DNA of 64,000 nucleotides from Andrena cerasifolii (taxonomy: Eukaryota; Arthropoda; Insecta; Hymenoptera; Andrenidae), in contig NC_135118.1 of the NCBI RefSeq assembly GCF_050908995.1, forward strand, positions 15,819,501 to 15,883,500. The letters are read 5' to 3'. Shown piece by piece: positions 25,400 to 36,799 of the stretch. How positions within the stretch are numbered: the first letter of the stretch is position 1; every line of letters begins with the position of its first letter. The position numbers and the translations under genes were made by a program. The notes beneath the pieces were generated by a model that had not been told where the DNA came from, ran no database searches, and was given only the letters and a program-made list of their open reading frames with translations.

Positions 25400-27971
25400 A
25401 ACAACTAGCAGGTTATGGTTGAATGACAGCCAAGTGACATTAATAAATTATGCTTTCGAGGCGACACCTACTAGCGTCAAGTGGAGGAGCAAAACGTGAC
25501 GTCATAACTCGTAATCCTAAAAGTATAATTTTTATAACTATTAATTCAGAATAAATCTTATATCTTTTAGACAAGTAACTCGATACATTAAGTAAAACGA
25601 CATATGGGTTCGAAAAAAAAAAATGATTCGCTTAATCATGTAAAAACACCGGCGCTATGTCATAAAATAAAATAATAAGCCTAAAATAGCTCCGACGACC
25701 TGTCAATTTCGCTATCTTTCCTGTATAGAGACATGATCGCTCAGTGTGCCTATAGGTAGAGGGGAATGGAGAATTAGCTTCCAGACGCGATCGCGTCTGA
25801 TGATCCTCTTTCCCAGTCCACATACGAAAGTGACTACACCCTCCGCTCGCTATCAAGTCCAACGCTTTCTACGCGCCCGCCGTGCGACCTTTCTTGGTCC
25901 ACCGCGAAAAGGAGCAAGCAGACTGTCCCAATGACCATAAAGAAAGCGAAAGAAAACCTGGTGAAAATCCTGTTTATAGGCGCGCGTGTACATCTAGGAT
26001 GAGGCTCCCTGCTCATCGCAGCACGATCCCCTCGAATTTATCGCCTGGTCGGAGCTGCAGGCTCCCGGAAACGACGGCGACCGATAACGAGATTCACGTA
26101 GCACGATCCGGGACCAGTGGTACAGATCGATCGGTCGTACTTACGCTCGGCCACCGTAAACGTCCGCCAACCGCCTCCTCGAAACGCGGGCGCGTAAAAA
26201 CGCGGCGACTTCTTTGCCGCGGTGGCCGTTTCTTGCCCGATGCCCGCGGTTGTAAAGCTGAGCTAAACCGCCGCGACGCACGTGGAACGCGCCGCCCCTG
26301 TCGTCGACTCGCGTCCCTACCGACGGCAATACGGTTTCCCTAAAGGGTTATTACGAATATTGCAGCAGGTATTCCCGGTAGACACCGGGGCTTTCTTCGT
26401 CGGTTTTCTTGCGTGGCCGGTGTCATCGGTGGCGGCGGTTTACGGGCAGGCCGGGCAAGAAGCGGCCGCCGTACGAACGCAAAAGCGTTTAGGGCCGTTT
26501 GATAGAGCGAGCGATGTTTTATAGATTGGCCAAGGCCTGGCCATTTTAGGCGACCGCGAGCGTTCAGTTCCACATCTGGAGAAAATCAGCGGGGCGACCG
26601 CGGCGAGGACGGGAGCCCGAGTGGCTGCGGGACATTCCGACGGTGCTCAATAAATGTCGCGGGGTTTGACACACACCTAATGGGATAGCCGACCAGCCGG
26701 GCAATAGCGTCAGCAGGCGAGCCCGCTGCGTGTGCGTGCACCACACGTATTCCGCGCAATGATCGCGGCTAGCAGGAGCGTAGCTAGCCGACCGTTCCAA
26801 AGGGATGGTTCCAGTTCCAGGGGCTTGGCAGGTGGAGAAGAGCAGTCGCGCTGGGACATATCCGTGCCTCGATCGATCTTCCGATTCCAGGGTTTCGCTG
26901 TTCGGTATTAAAGATATAGAACACGGGACGTTGAGGAATAACTTCCTTGTTGACGAATAAAATCAGGTACTAATTCATCACTCATATTTCAGAGCATAAT
27001 GAATTCTCCTGTTTTTATTCATCCGAGTTCTATCTACAATGCGGGACAAAACGTCGAGCACCGGAGTGTATCTCAGAGAGCAAGGGGTGAAACGAGTAGC
27101 GTGAATCGACATTGACGAAAGAAAGTGTACTTACTCCTCTTCATGCCACGTCAGGCATACGTGGCTGTCAGTATCAGACTCTCGTATGGCCGATAGAATT
27201 AATTTCCGTGTGAGCTGTAGCCGCGAAAAGGAGTGCACACCGTACTGAACGAACTTTCACCAAGGTGCTCTTCGATGTCGACGCGAAAACCACCCCCTCG
27301 CGACGCCACTGAAGCCAGGAGCCCGCGACGGTGAAACGGACCGAGGATAGCGCACCAGAGTCTATCGATGTCCCCACGGGGCGAGCTAAAGAGCGGTCGT
27401 ATCGAACGGAAGCGCTGACAGGTACCCCGCGGACGTGGAACCTGGCGTGCCCTTAGCAGATCGGTCGTAAGTAAACCTAATCGAAGTGTACAGCCGCGCA
27501 CGAGGGAGGGAGCAGGCAGCTTGCCAAATAGAGAACCCGGTCTCGACGTAGGCGGTCTCCCTGGGCACCGCCGTCGACGGTCTGCGCGGGAGGAATTATC
27601 ATCGATGTACCTTGCGTCATCCCCCTTGTCCCGCCCGCTCGAGCACCGATCACGAACGATCGATTTACATGCGAGCCGCGGATGATCGATCGCCGGTTCG
27701 TGCGACGGATCTGTGGAGAGCCGCCGATGAAACATCGAAATGCTCCAGCGCAGAGGATTCGTTCTGTCGCTGGTATCGTTCTCTTCTCGTCGAAGCCAAC
27801 CAGCCCTGGATAACTTGTTACGTCCGCTCGGCGCGTGAAAAATCACAGATACCGTCGATTAATGCCGGCGAGCAGCGGATACTTAAAACCAACGACCGCT
27901 GCGACGGTGGACGCCTGCCTTGCGTTATCTCCCTGATCGATGGTGTCGTTTGCAGATCGCTGCGTTCTTTC
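25400..27971. other. GC-rich intergenic DNA, no supported gene
   Basis: AT-rich up to about 25700, then CpG-rich. Frames (25882-26343 plus, 27199-27846 minus) are of chance type. Confidence 0.4.
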
Positions 27972-27973
27972 TA

Positions 27974-29925
27974 AGGTGAATGTCCCAATTTCTGCTCATT
28001 TCCCAATTTCTGCTCATTTCCCAATTTCTGCTCATTTCCCAATTTCTGCTCATTTCCCAATTTCTGCTCATTTCCCAATTTTTGCTCATTTCCCAATTTC
28101 TGCTCATTTCCCAATTTCTGTTCATTTCCCAATTTCTACTCATTTCCCAATTTCTGCTCATTTCCCAATTTCTGCTCATTTCCCAATTTCTGCTCATTTC
28201 CCAATTTCTGCTCATTTCCCAATTTCTGTTCATTTCCCAATTTCTGCTCATTTCCCAATTTCTGTTCATTTCCCAATTTCTGCTCATTTCCCAATTTCTG
28301 TTCATTTCCCAATTTCTGCTCATTTCCCAATTTCTGTTCATTTCCCAATTTCTGCTCATTTCCCAATTTCTGCTCATTTCCCAATTTCTGCTCATTTCCC
28401 AATTTCTGCTCATTTCCCAATTTCTGTTAATTTCCCAATTTCTGCTCATTTCCCAATTTCTGCTCATTTCCCAATTTCTGCTCATTTCCCAATTTCTGCT
28501 CATTTCCCAATTTCTGCTCATTTCCCAATTTCTGCTCATTTCCCAATTTCTGCTCATTTCCCAATTTCTGCTCATTTCCCAATTTCTGTTCATTTCCCAA
28601 TTTCTACTCATTTCCCAATTTCTGCTCATTTCCCAATTTCTGCTCATTTCCCAATTTCTGCTCATTTCCCAATTTCTGCTCATTTCCCAATTTCTGCTCA
28701 TTTCCCAATTTCTGTTAATTTCCCAATTTCTGCTCATTTCCCAATTTCTGTTCATTTCCCAATTTCTACTCATTTCCCAATTTCTGCTCATTTCCCAATT
28801 TCTGCTCATTTCCCAATTTCTGCTCATTTCCCAATTTCTGCTCATTTCCCAATTTCTGTTCATTTCCCAATTTCTGCTCATTTCCCAATTTCTGTTAATT
28901 TCCCAATTTCTGCTCATTTCCCAATTTCTGCTCATTTCCCAATTTCTGCTCATTTCCCAATTTCTGCTCATTTCCCAATTTCTGCTCATTTCCCAATTTC
29001 TGCTCATTTCCCAATTTCTGCTCATTTCCCAATTTCTGCTCATTTCCCAATTTCTGCTCATTTCCCAATTTCTGCTCATTTCCCAATTTCTGCTCATTTC
29101 ATATTTTTCTGATTATTATAAGCGTTACGTTTGTACTATAGTTGCAACAAAATAATTCTAAATTATTCGAACATTTACGCGAGTGTTGCACGAGCTTGGG
29201 GAAAATCAAAGTGCAGCATAAGCAACGAGAAACTCTTAAAATGAGAGACTCGTGATTTTTCGACCGCGTTCTAGCTGGTTGTACTAAGGAACAGCGTCAC
29301 TATACTGGTATCCGATAATTGGGCAGAAAATCGGTTTTGCAGTAAAAGTTCTTATTTAATAACAAAAACAGATACCGCATTGTGCTCTGGATGTAGATTT
29401 TATTTACTATATTTAATTTTTTCAGTAGAAAACAGGTGATTAGGTTTAGAGTCAAGTGAATCACCGTCATGTCCGCATTTCTACTCACCAAAATTTCATT
29501 TACGTAATCTCACAATTCAATACATGCTGTAACCTCTATCTCTATTCGAAGGCATTTTATTTTTTGTTAATCATTATTTTATGCTTTACTGTTATGTTAT
29601 AAAACATCTCCATAAAAGATGTAACTTATTTTTACCTGAAAAGGCAACACATTATGTGAGCAGAAATTAGTTCAAATGGTGAGCAGAAACACGTACGTCG
29701 CTATTTTTCGTGAGCAGAAATACGGACATTTAGAGCATTGTATTTAATTACAAATTACTAACAGTCAAGCATCTTGAAATATATTTCTTAAATAGTTTTT
29801 GAATTGGTTGATTTATTATTAAAGAATTAATCAATTACTCTGCAAATTTTCATCACAAACAAATTTTGTACACCTTCTTTATGACGAGTAACCTCTTAAA
29901 TGAGCAGACATTGGGACATTCACCT
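27974..29925. mobile_element. TA-flanked non-autonomous DNA transposon carrying an expanded TIR minisatellite
   Basis: Left end 27974-28001 and right end 29898-29925 are 28-bp inverted repeats with one mismatch, starting AGGTGAATGTCCC. TA dinucleotides flank both ends (27972-27973 and 29926-29927), as expected for Tc1/mariner-type insertion. The right half (29101-29897) is ordinary AT-rich sequence with no transposase. It holds extra copies of the TIR-derived motif GTGAGCAGAAA near 29658, 29681 and 29710. Outside the TAs the sequence returns to GC-rich unique DNA. Confidence 0.8.
27983..29100. repeat. 18-bp minisatellite, about 62 tandem copies
   Basis: The unit TTTCCCAATTTCTGCTCA is repeated almost without interruption. 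The only common variants are changes inside the CTGCTCA part (CTGTTCA, CTGTTAA, CTACTCA) and one TTTTTGCTCA. The unit equals positions 11-28 of the TIR of the enclosing element. Because 18 is divisible by three and the unit has few stops, five of six frames stay open. This produces spurious repeat proteins such as (FPISAH)n, (SQFLLI)n and (SRNWEM)n. There is no reason to treat these as genes. Confidence 0.95.
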
Positions 29926-29927
29926 TA

Positions 29928-32753
29928 TGACTTTTCGCGTTTGATTTACGTGCAGCGACGTCTCGCTTCCGGCGACTGGTTTCTCGCGAACAGATCTTGT
30001 CGAATTTGCTAGAGAACCATAGACGACACTCCAAACGAACGCGGCACGCTGGCGTTTAGGAGGGTATCCGATTGCACCTGGAAGACGTGGAAACAACAAA
30101 TCTATCCAGGGACCACTCCATCCACTTGGTTAATCGTAATCGACGTTCCTTCAGCGACAAGCGATCCTAGACCACCGTCACTGGTTCGTTGACTGACGTC
30201 GTCGTCGCGGCCCTCGGCAATCTGTCCCTGAATGAAAACCATCCAGGATCTGAAGAAACGCGGGCGACCAGGCAGCTCTTTTAGAACTAACGACCGATGC
30301 CTCTACATTATTTATACGGGGCTCGTCGATCGGATCCAGCCATTGCTACGAATCGGGAGAGCGAAGGGAGGAAACGATCCTGTCTTATTAGCCAATGTAC
30401 GTCGCGACGCCCGCGGAGTCGAGGGTAGTTGGCGGAGCACCGAATAGTGACGTTTAGCCGATTGTTTCATATCGAACGTCGACGGTAACTCGGTTCTTAT
30501 CACCGAGACATTCGTCGCGAGCGTCAGAGTAAGCGCCGGATAAAAATATCGTCTGCGGTGGCAAAAGTCGGTAGACAGTGGGGTGGGAAAGAATAAACGT
30601 TTTCTACGGGTTTCCATTCTGGGAGCTCTAATCGCGACCCGACTTATCAAACGTGTCAAAGTTATTTGTGCCCATCCGACACGCTGTCAGGATATAGCCG
30701 TGTTCTCGATAACTGACACTCGCGTGTTGATCGAATTAAATGCGCTGATTTATTATTGAGCCCGATCAGCTGCGGCGAGATCCGAATAACCGAATCGGGA
30801 ACAGGATACATATATCCGGGATCGCCGAAATCGCATTACATCCAGAGCGAGGGATCTGATTCCCGAATTCCGTTCCCTCGCGCGGCATCGACGATTGATC
30901 GGGGAATTGCTGTGGATACAAAGACGGATGACGTAAGAGGCCGAATTCCATTTTGGTAGGCATCCTGGGAATCAGGTATCAGACGAGGGAATCTGATTAC
31001 AGCAGCTCGCAGAGGCAGGCGAGCTCGAGCCAACGTAGGATCCTAATTGAAATAGCACGTGAATTCAATTTCCTGGGGAAGTGGAGTTATTAATGCAGCA
31101 CTTTCGTGACTGCTTTTTACCTCTGAATTAGCAATTCAATCCGTGCGAGGAATACTACACAATTTGTTTCTAAAATAAACGTACCAAATTTTCAACTAGG
31201 CAGAGTGTTTAATTATTAGAGAGCATGAACGTAACAACCCATTGCAGAGCTGTCTGAGTGGTGTGATTTCATTTGCAAATGAATCTTTCCTATACACAAC
31301 CCCGGTTTCATGTATCGCACTGCAGATACTCGTCGAGTTTCCTCAACGTCCTCCCACATCTTCCCACCTTCGCGATCTACAAGAACCCTTAGAGACCTCG
31401 ATAGGCACAGCTTTCAAAATCGATGGCCTAGTGACGAGCCGTACGGCAGAAATGACACCGTGGCCAAATTACTCCACCTGGTGGAAAGATTCCAGCGACC
31501 GGGTCCAGCAACGAAAGGGGCACACGGCGGAAAAAGAGGAATGGGTGGAGTAAGGGCATTAAGCCGTATTTACGCTTGACGCGATTTCGCGTGGGCGAGC
31601 GGCAGCAGCAATTACGGGGCCCGGCGACGAGCCGATCAGCGTGGCCGACTTAACGAGCGGTTCCCCTTGTCCCCTCTTTCCCGCTTCGTCTCCATTACCG
31701 ATCGAGGTGTTCCACGAATTTTAAGGAACAACCTTTGAGGCGGACGACAGCCGCCACTCCACGCGCACAGTTTTCCCGGTGATTCCCTCGCCGGATCGAG
31801 GGCTGTGAGGGGGGGAATGAGAAAAAAAGAAGGAAAGGGCAGGAAGAATCATTCTCGGGAGCAGCAACCTGTGGACTGGCCTTTTTATCGCGCCGGCACG
31901 GAGCCGGCTTTACGAGGAGTCCCATAACGGATATTTACGGTCCTCCCTTGCACCCTCTTCCTTCCCTTTCGGCCTCCTCCCACCTCCGTCGCCCCTGGTC
32001 GCATCACGAGCTTCGAGTGTCCCCAGTCCCCGACGCGTTCCCAGCCGTCCCGATCCGCCTTCGATTCCGACGATCGCACGGGATCCTCTCGCCACAGAGC
32101 CGGAAAGAATTAACGCCGATTAATTAAGGCCGGCCAGATTCGGACAGTCTGTGTGGTCTCGCCCGTGAAACCGATTCAAACGGCCCCAGAGCGCAGTCTT
32201 TAAAGTACCGGTTATATGCGCGACAGTAACGAGCCGGCCGCCTACGCTCTCTCCCCGCTTTCGATGATTCCTTATTGATTCGGGGACCACGGCTCCGTTA
32301 AAGGGACGTCGATACTAATTAGAGTGGAGAGGTAGCCACAGGAACGCGGTGGACTTTTTCGTATACTGTTGCAACGATTCTGGGTACCTCGTATCCTGCA
32401 ATGTATATAAGCTGGAACGCATATCGCTTATCAGAAGGTCCCCCAGCGCCTGATCTAAGGGGCGCAAGCAGCCCAGAGCCGCAAAATTGGTAGAAAGAGA
32501 AAACCGAAATCAATAAAATCAATGAAAAACACTTTTTATTAAAACAAAAGGCTTTTGTCAATCAATAAAAATCTACAAAGGTGTCACTCACTGTCAAAAA
32601 TTATATTCAATGATAATTATCTATAATTAAATATGAAGATGCAAAAATCATTTTTGCCAAGAGCGGCGGAAGAGCTACATCGGGTCCTGGGTCTGCTCGC
32701 TGTTACTAAAGCGTCTCCTTTTTAGTTCAGCCACCCTTCTAATGCCAAGTATC
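29928..32753. other. GC-rich intergenic DNA, no supported gene
   Basis: No domain-bearing frame. The motif AGCCACCC at 32729-32736 matches the end of the adjacent palindromic element and may be a relic of another copy. Confidence 0.4.
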
Positions 32754-32755
32754 TA

Positions 32756-33909
32756 CTAGGGTGGCTCTTATTTACTCTTGTTAATTTTTTTTTAAGATTA
32801 TCTTCGGGGCACCCTCCAGAATAGTTCCAAATAATTAAGAAAACTCCGTGGAAAGTTTGAGCTGGATTGGATAATGGGAAAGGGTGCCCCTGAGCCCTTA
32901 AAAATTTAAATCATTATTTAACAGCTCTCGAAGTCGATTTTATATCATACTCTCCAAGTTATTGATTAAATAAAAAAATATGTCAAATAAAAGTTGTAGA
33001 TCCGTACAAGGAGCATCTTTTATGTTGTATTACTCTTTCTCGCGTGACAAACGGTTTTCGAAAAAAGCCGAAAAACTAAAGAAAATAACTTTCTTCCCTT
33101 AAAGTTTGAAAGTTTAAATGCTTCTAGAATAGTTTTTATTTATGAAAACGGAGAAAAAAGGGAATTTTTATTTTCGAGGATTATTTTTTAAACATTTAAG
33201 GGCATATACTGAAGTATGCGAAAAAGAAAAAAAATCTTATTTTCAGTGTTTGATATGTCATGAATGTTTTCTGAAAAATTGGGACCGAAATTCGCAAAAA
33301 TATCGAAGATAGAGACATCACGATATCCAGTAAAATGCATTTGAATATCTCACTTCTGACGTCTACAAGTATATCTTCGATATTTTTGCGAATTTCGGTC
33401 CCAAATTTTCAGGAAACATTCATGACATATCAAACACTGAAAATAAGATTTTTTTATCCTTTTCGCATATTTCGTATATGCCCTTAAATGTTTAAAAAAT
33501 AGTCCTCGAAAATAAAAATTCCTTCTTTTGTTCGTTTTCATAAATAAAAAGTATTCTAGAAGCATTTAAACTTTCAAAATTTCAGGGAAATAAGTTTTTT
33601 TTTTAGTTTTTCGGACTCTTTTCGAAAATCGTTTGTCACACGAGAAAAAGTAATACATCATAAAAGATGCTCCTTGTACGTATCCACAACTTTTGTTTGG
33701 CATATTTTTTCATTTAATCAATAACATGGAGGATATTATATAAAATCGACTTCGCGAGCTGTTAAATAATGATTTAAGTATTTAAGGGCCCAGGGGCACG
33801 CTTCCCCGTTATCCGATCAAGCTCAAACTTCACACGGATTTTTTTTAATTATTTGAAACTATTCTGGCGGGTGCTCCGAAGAAAATTCCAAAGATAATAG
33901 CCACCCTAG
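32756..33909. mobile_element. 1.15-kb near-complete palindromic element
   Basis: Two arms of about 550 bp (roughly 32756-33310 and 33369-33909) are reverse complements along their whole length with scattered mismatches and small indels. A spacer of about 60 bp separates them. Ends read CTAGGGTGGCT...AGCCACCCTAG. TA flanks both ends (32754-32755, 33910-33911), or equally TA|GGGTGGCT if the boundary is moved 3 bp inward. No transposase frame is present. The whole insertion could fold into one giant hairpin. Confidence 0.85.
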
Positions 33910-33911
33910 TA

Positions 33912-35410
33912 CTTATCTACCTGTCCCCCTACTTGTAAAAGTACAAATCTGCTGGCCAAAGCTTCCCCGTGACTGTACCCTCGAACCATCACTTAGGTAT
34001 CCCTCCCGTGTTATCCCACTTCCCCCGTCCCTGTCCCGCTCGCAGTCGCCGTGCCGCCGCCAAAGTCTCTTCCTCCATTCCAGTGGTAGCCGACTGCAAA
34101 GAGACTCGCGGCCGATAAATAAGTATCACCGCGTTGAAAAGCGCCGATTGGCCGAGCCGCGAAGGAACGCGTACTCACCTGCGGCTCCGCAGCGACGAAG
34201 AAAGGTGCGCGCGAGATATCGCCGATAAATATCTGCGGGAGCGAGCGAGGGCGCCGGCTCGGTGAACGTTCGCGCGGCCAGCGGTTTTCGCGTGTCAACC
34301 GGTTGATATATCCCCGACTAATGACTATAAGGAATAATTATGACTCTCGCGGCAGCGAATTTCAGCCGGACAGAATCGACGTGCTGCCGGATACGTTCGG
34401 CTGCGGCGAGTTGAATGGGCTGCCATAATTCAGGCGGCCCTTCGATCCAGCATGCTGCGAGGAATCGCGTTAGATAAACGACACGAATGTTAGTGATCGG
34501 GGCTATTGGCTGGGGAGCCGCGGGTTAATATCGATGCTCCAGAGGTCGTTCGCTGCTTCACACTTCGTTACTGCGCTTCCTTTGGCTACGTTCGGGCAGA
34601 CTGCGACTGTTAAATGGGCTCCGCAGTAAGGGGACGTCGGGACGTTTCAGGGTGAATTATGAGAACGAGATACGGATCGTATCGTATCATACGGTATATC
34701 TCCTTCGCTGGAACATTGAAGGTGGAGTAAAATAATGATCGATGATGTGCACTTAGTAATCGAATCGCATCCGTCGTGGAATGGTAAAAAGTGGCGCGAT
34801 GGCTAATCTGGAGGGAGGTTTACTTTTAGCCGCTCGCGACCGACACGTCGCGCTTCAGATCTCGAGATGCACTGATACGGTATTGTGGGTAAATAAAGTA
34901 ACTACTGCAAACGCGACGTCAACCGCAATTCACGGCGGATTTTCACGGTCCTCGCGCAGAATGATAGCACCGAAAGGAACAGGTTCCCCCGGAGCGAACG
35001 GAAACAGATTATCGGTCCGATCTTTCGCGGCGTCGTGCGCCGACTGAAATCGAGCCAATTACTCGCATAGGAAAGTACGGGCACGATAGTACCTATACAC
35101 ACCGTCGGTCCACGCGCAACCGCCCGATAAAAGCCCCGATCGCCAGCTCTTAAGCCGCTCGATTTCACGCGAGGCAGAACGCACCGGCGTGCGGTCGACA
35201 ACACGCGTTCTCGCACCTGTCCCCGGCGATATTTAAAATTATCCAGCGTTTACATTTTTTTATAATTAACACCGCGCACCGAGAGCACGAACGTGTTCTA
35301 GCCGTAATTCCGGACGCCCCGTGGCCGCTCGCCCTTGTTATCGTTTGCGCGTTTTAGAAAACACGTGAGAAGGGAAAATCGAGCTTCAAACTTCGAAGTC
35401 TGGAAACAAT
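33912..35410. other. GC-rich intergenic DNA, no supported gene
   Basis: Chance frames only (34011-34298 and 34902-35216 on the minus strand). No RNA gene was seen. Confidence 0.4.
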
Positions 35411-35668
35411 TACAGGCAAACACAAAAGTATTCGGACGATCGCTATTAAAACTGTAAACAATGAAAATATACAGGTTAGACTTAAGTTCTGAAAGTAATG
35501 CTGTAACTATCTAATAATTTAAGACACAGGTATCAAGATTATATGTACCAAATTTGAAATGAATCGGATAATATTTGTAGAAGTTGTGAAACATTCATTA
35601 CAAAGATATGCTGAAACTGGGTCACAAAAGTGTTCGAACGGAATTAATTATACGCACCGTATTTTATA

Positions 35669-35875
35669 TTAATATTTATTTGGGCCACCTGTGGCTCCGA
35701 TTATGCTTTTGAGACGTTGTCGCATGCTGTGCTCTAGTTTTTCAGTTATTTTAGATTCGATAAAAGTCCATACTTCTAAAATCTTTTGTTTTAGCATGTC
35801 TTTCAAAGTTGTGTCGTAATTTATTAATCTCCTGTCGATTTCCGCCCACAAATATTCGACGAGGTTAATGTCCAT
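35669..35875 (-). pseudogene. Tc1-family transposase, C-terminal fragment
   Basis: The 68-codon frame reads DINLVEYLWAEIDRRL near its start and ends in ATGGPNKY. This is the typical C-terminus of Tc1 transposases (family pattern DLNPIExLW...TKY). The Glu of NLVEYLW should be the third catalytic residue of the DDE triad. A stop lies in frame two codons upstream of the ATG at 35873-35875, and the HTH and first two catalytic Asp are absent, so it is inactive. Confidence 0.85.
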
Positions 35876-36029
35876 ATTTTACGGGAGAGAAGTAACTCAT
35901 GCGGTGTATTTTTATAATTGTATAATAACGTATATTTTTAGTATTAATTGCTGAGTTGGGTTTTCTTCAGACATAACAACCTCCATCCGAACCAGATATG
36001 TTCTTACTCCCTTATCCTTATCCTTACTA

Positions 36030-36421
36030 TCGTCAAGGACCCAGTTCCTGATCACTTAAGAGTAGCTACTGCGGATTTTTAATCGTGTAAAGGGAAAGCT
36101 TAACCAAATTTAAATTTTTTTTTGTTATTTCAGTAAATCTATGTTCTATCTTTAAGTAATTTGGTATTAAAAAAAGTGCACACATAATAATCATTATTGT
36201 ATAATTTAACTTTGAAAGTGAAAAATGCAAAGGGAACAGTTTTTGATCACCTTCGCACGTTTTACTGTGAGGTATCAAATTTTGCGTATAAATTTCAAAA
36301 TACTTCATAATCATTTAGTAATTTGTTAAAATAAATTTGTATCATAATAAGCTTATTATTTGCTTTATTTTCCTAAACTGATGAGGAATTGGGTTCTGAT
36401 CAGGAACTGGGTCCTTGACGG
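36030..36421. mobile_element. MITE with perfect 24-bp TIRs nested in the Tc1-like element
   Basis: 36031-36054 and 36397-36420 are exact inverted repeats beginning CGTCAAGGACCCAGTTCC. TA occurs one base outside each end, so a TA duplication is possible. The interior is AT-rich and non-coding (minus-strand frame 36066-36314 has no domain). Perfect TIRs suggest that it is younger than its host element. Confidence 0.75.
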
Positions 36422-36629
36422 TAATATATAAAAGTCAAACGTTGTCTGTTTGTTTATCCTTCTTTCACGCCGAAACGGCTGAACGAATTTCATTGAAATT
36501 TTGAATATACATTACATACGTCCTAGATTACATTATAGGCCATTTATTATTTTTTTTGTTTCGGCTTTTTTATTTTTCAAACCTCATAAATAATTCCCGG
36601 GTGAAACCGGGTAACGGGTCAGCTGGTCT
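36422..36629 (+). mobile_element. Helitron-like 3' fragment
   Basis: The segment ends in a short hairpin (CCCGG-loop-CCGGG near 36596-36611) followed about 10 bases later by CTGG before T. That is the Helitron 3' pattern (hairpin then CTRR). It contains CACGCCGAAACGGCTGAACG, which I associate with dispersed repeats in arthropod genomes. The 5' end is not certain. Confidence 0.4.
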
Positions 36630-36799
36630 TTAATACATTTTTAATATATTTGGTTCGGATGGAGGTCGTTATGCCTAATAAACTATATTTAATAATATAT
36701 TAATTACAACATTACTTACAGAACTTAAGTCTAACATATATATTTTTACTGTTCACAGTTTTCATAGCGAGCGATCGAATACTTTCGTGATTCAATGTA

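Larger units (their letters stand above)
35413..36797 (-). mobile_element. Degraded Tc1-like transposon with nested insertions
   Basis: TIRs of at least about 75 bp, containing AAAGTATTCG and TTAGACTTAAGTTCTG, pair 35413-35495 with 36713-36797. TA flanks at 35411-35412 and 36798-36799 fit Tc1/mariner insertion. A 3' transposase fragment lies at 35669-35875 on the minus strand. The space that should hold the rest of the transposase is filled by a perfect-TIR MITE (36030-36421) and a Helitron-like end (about 36422-36629). Confidence 0.75.

Noticed and set aside
27974..29100. CRISPR array
   Set aside because: The repeats are directly adjacent with no unique spacers and the DNA is eukaryotic.
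27925..29155. 390-codon repeat proteins on both strands
   Set aside because: They are produced by an 18-bp tandem array read in register. Several frames are open simultaneously and there is no unique N- or C-terminal domain.
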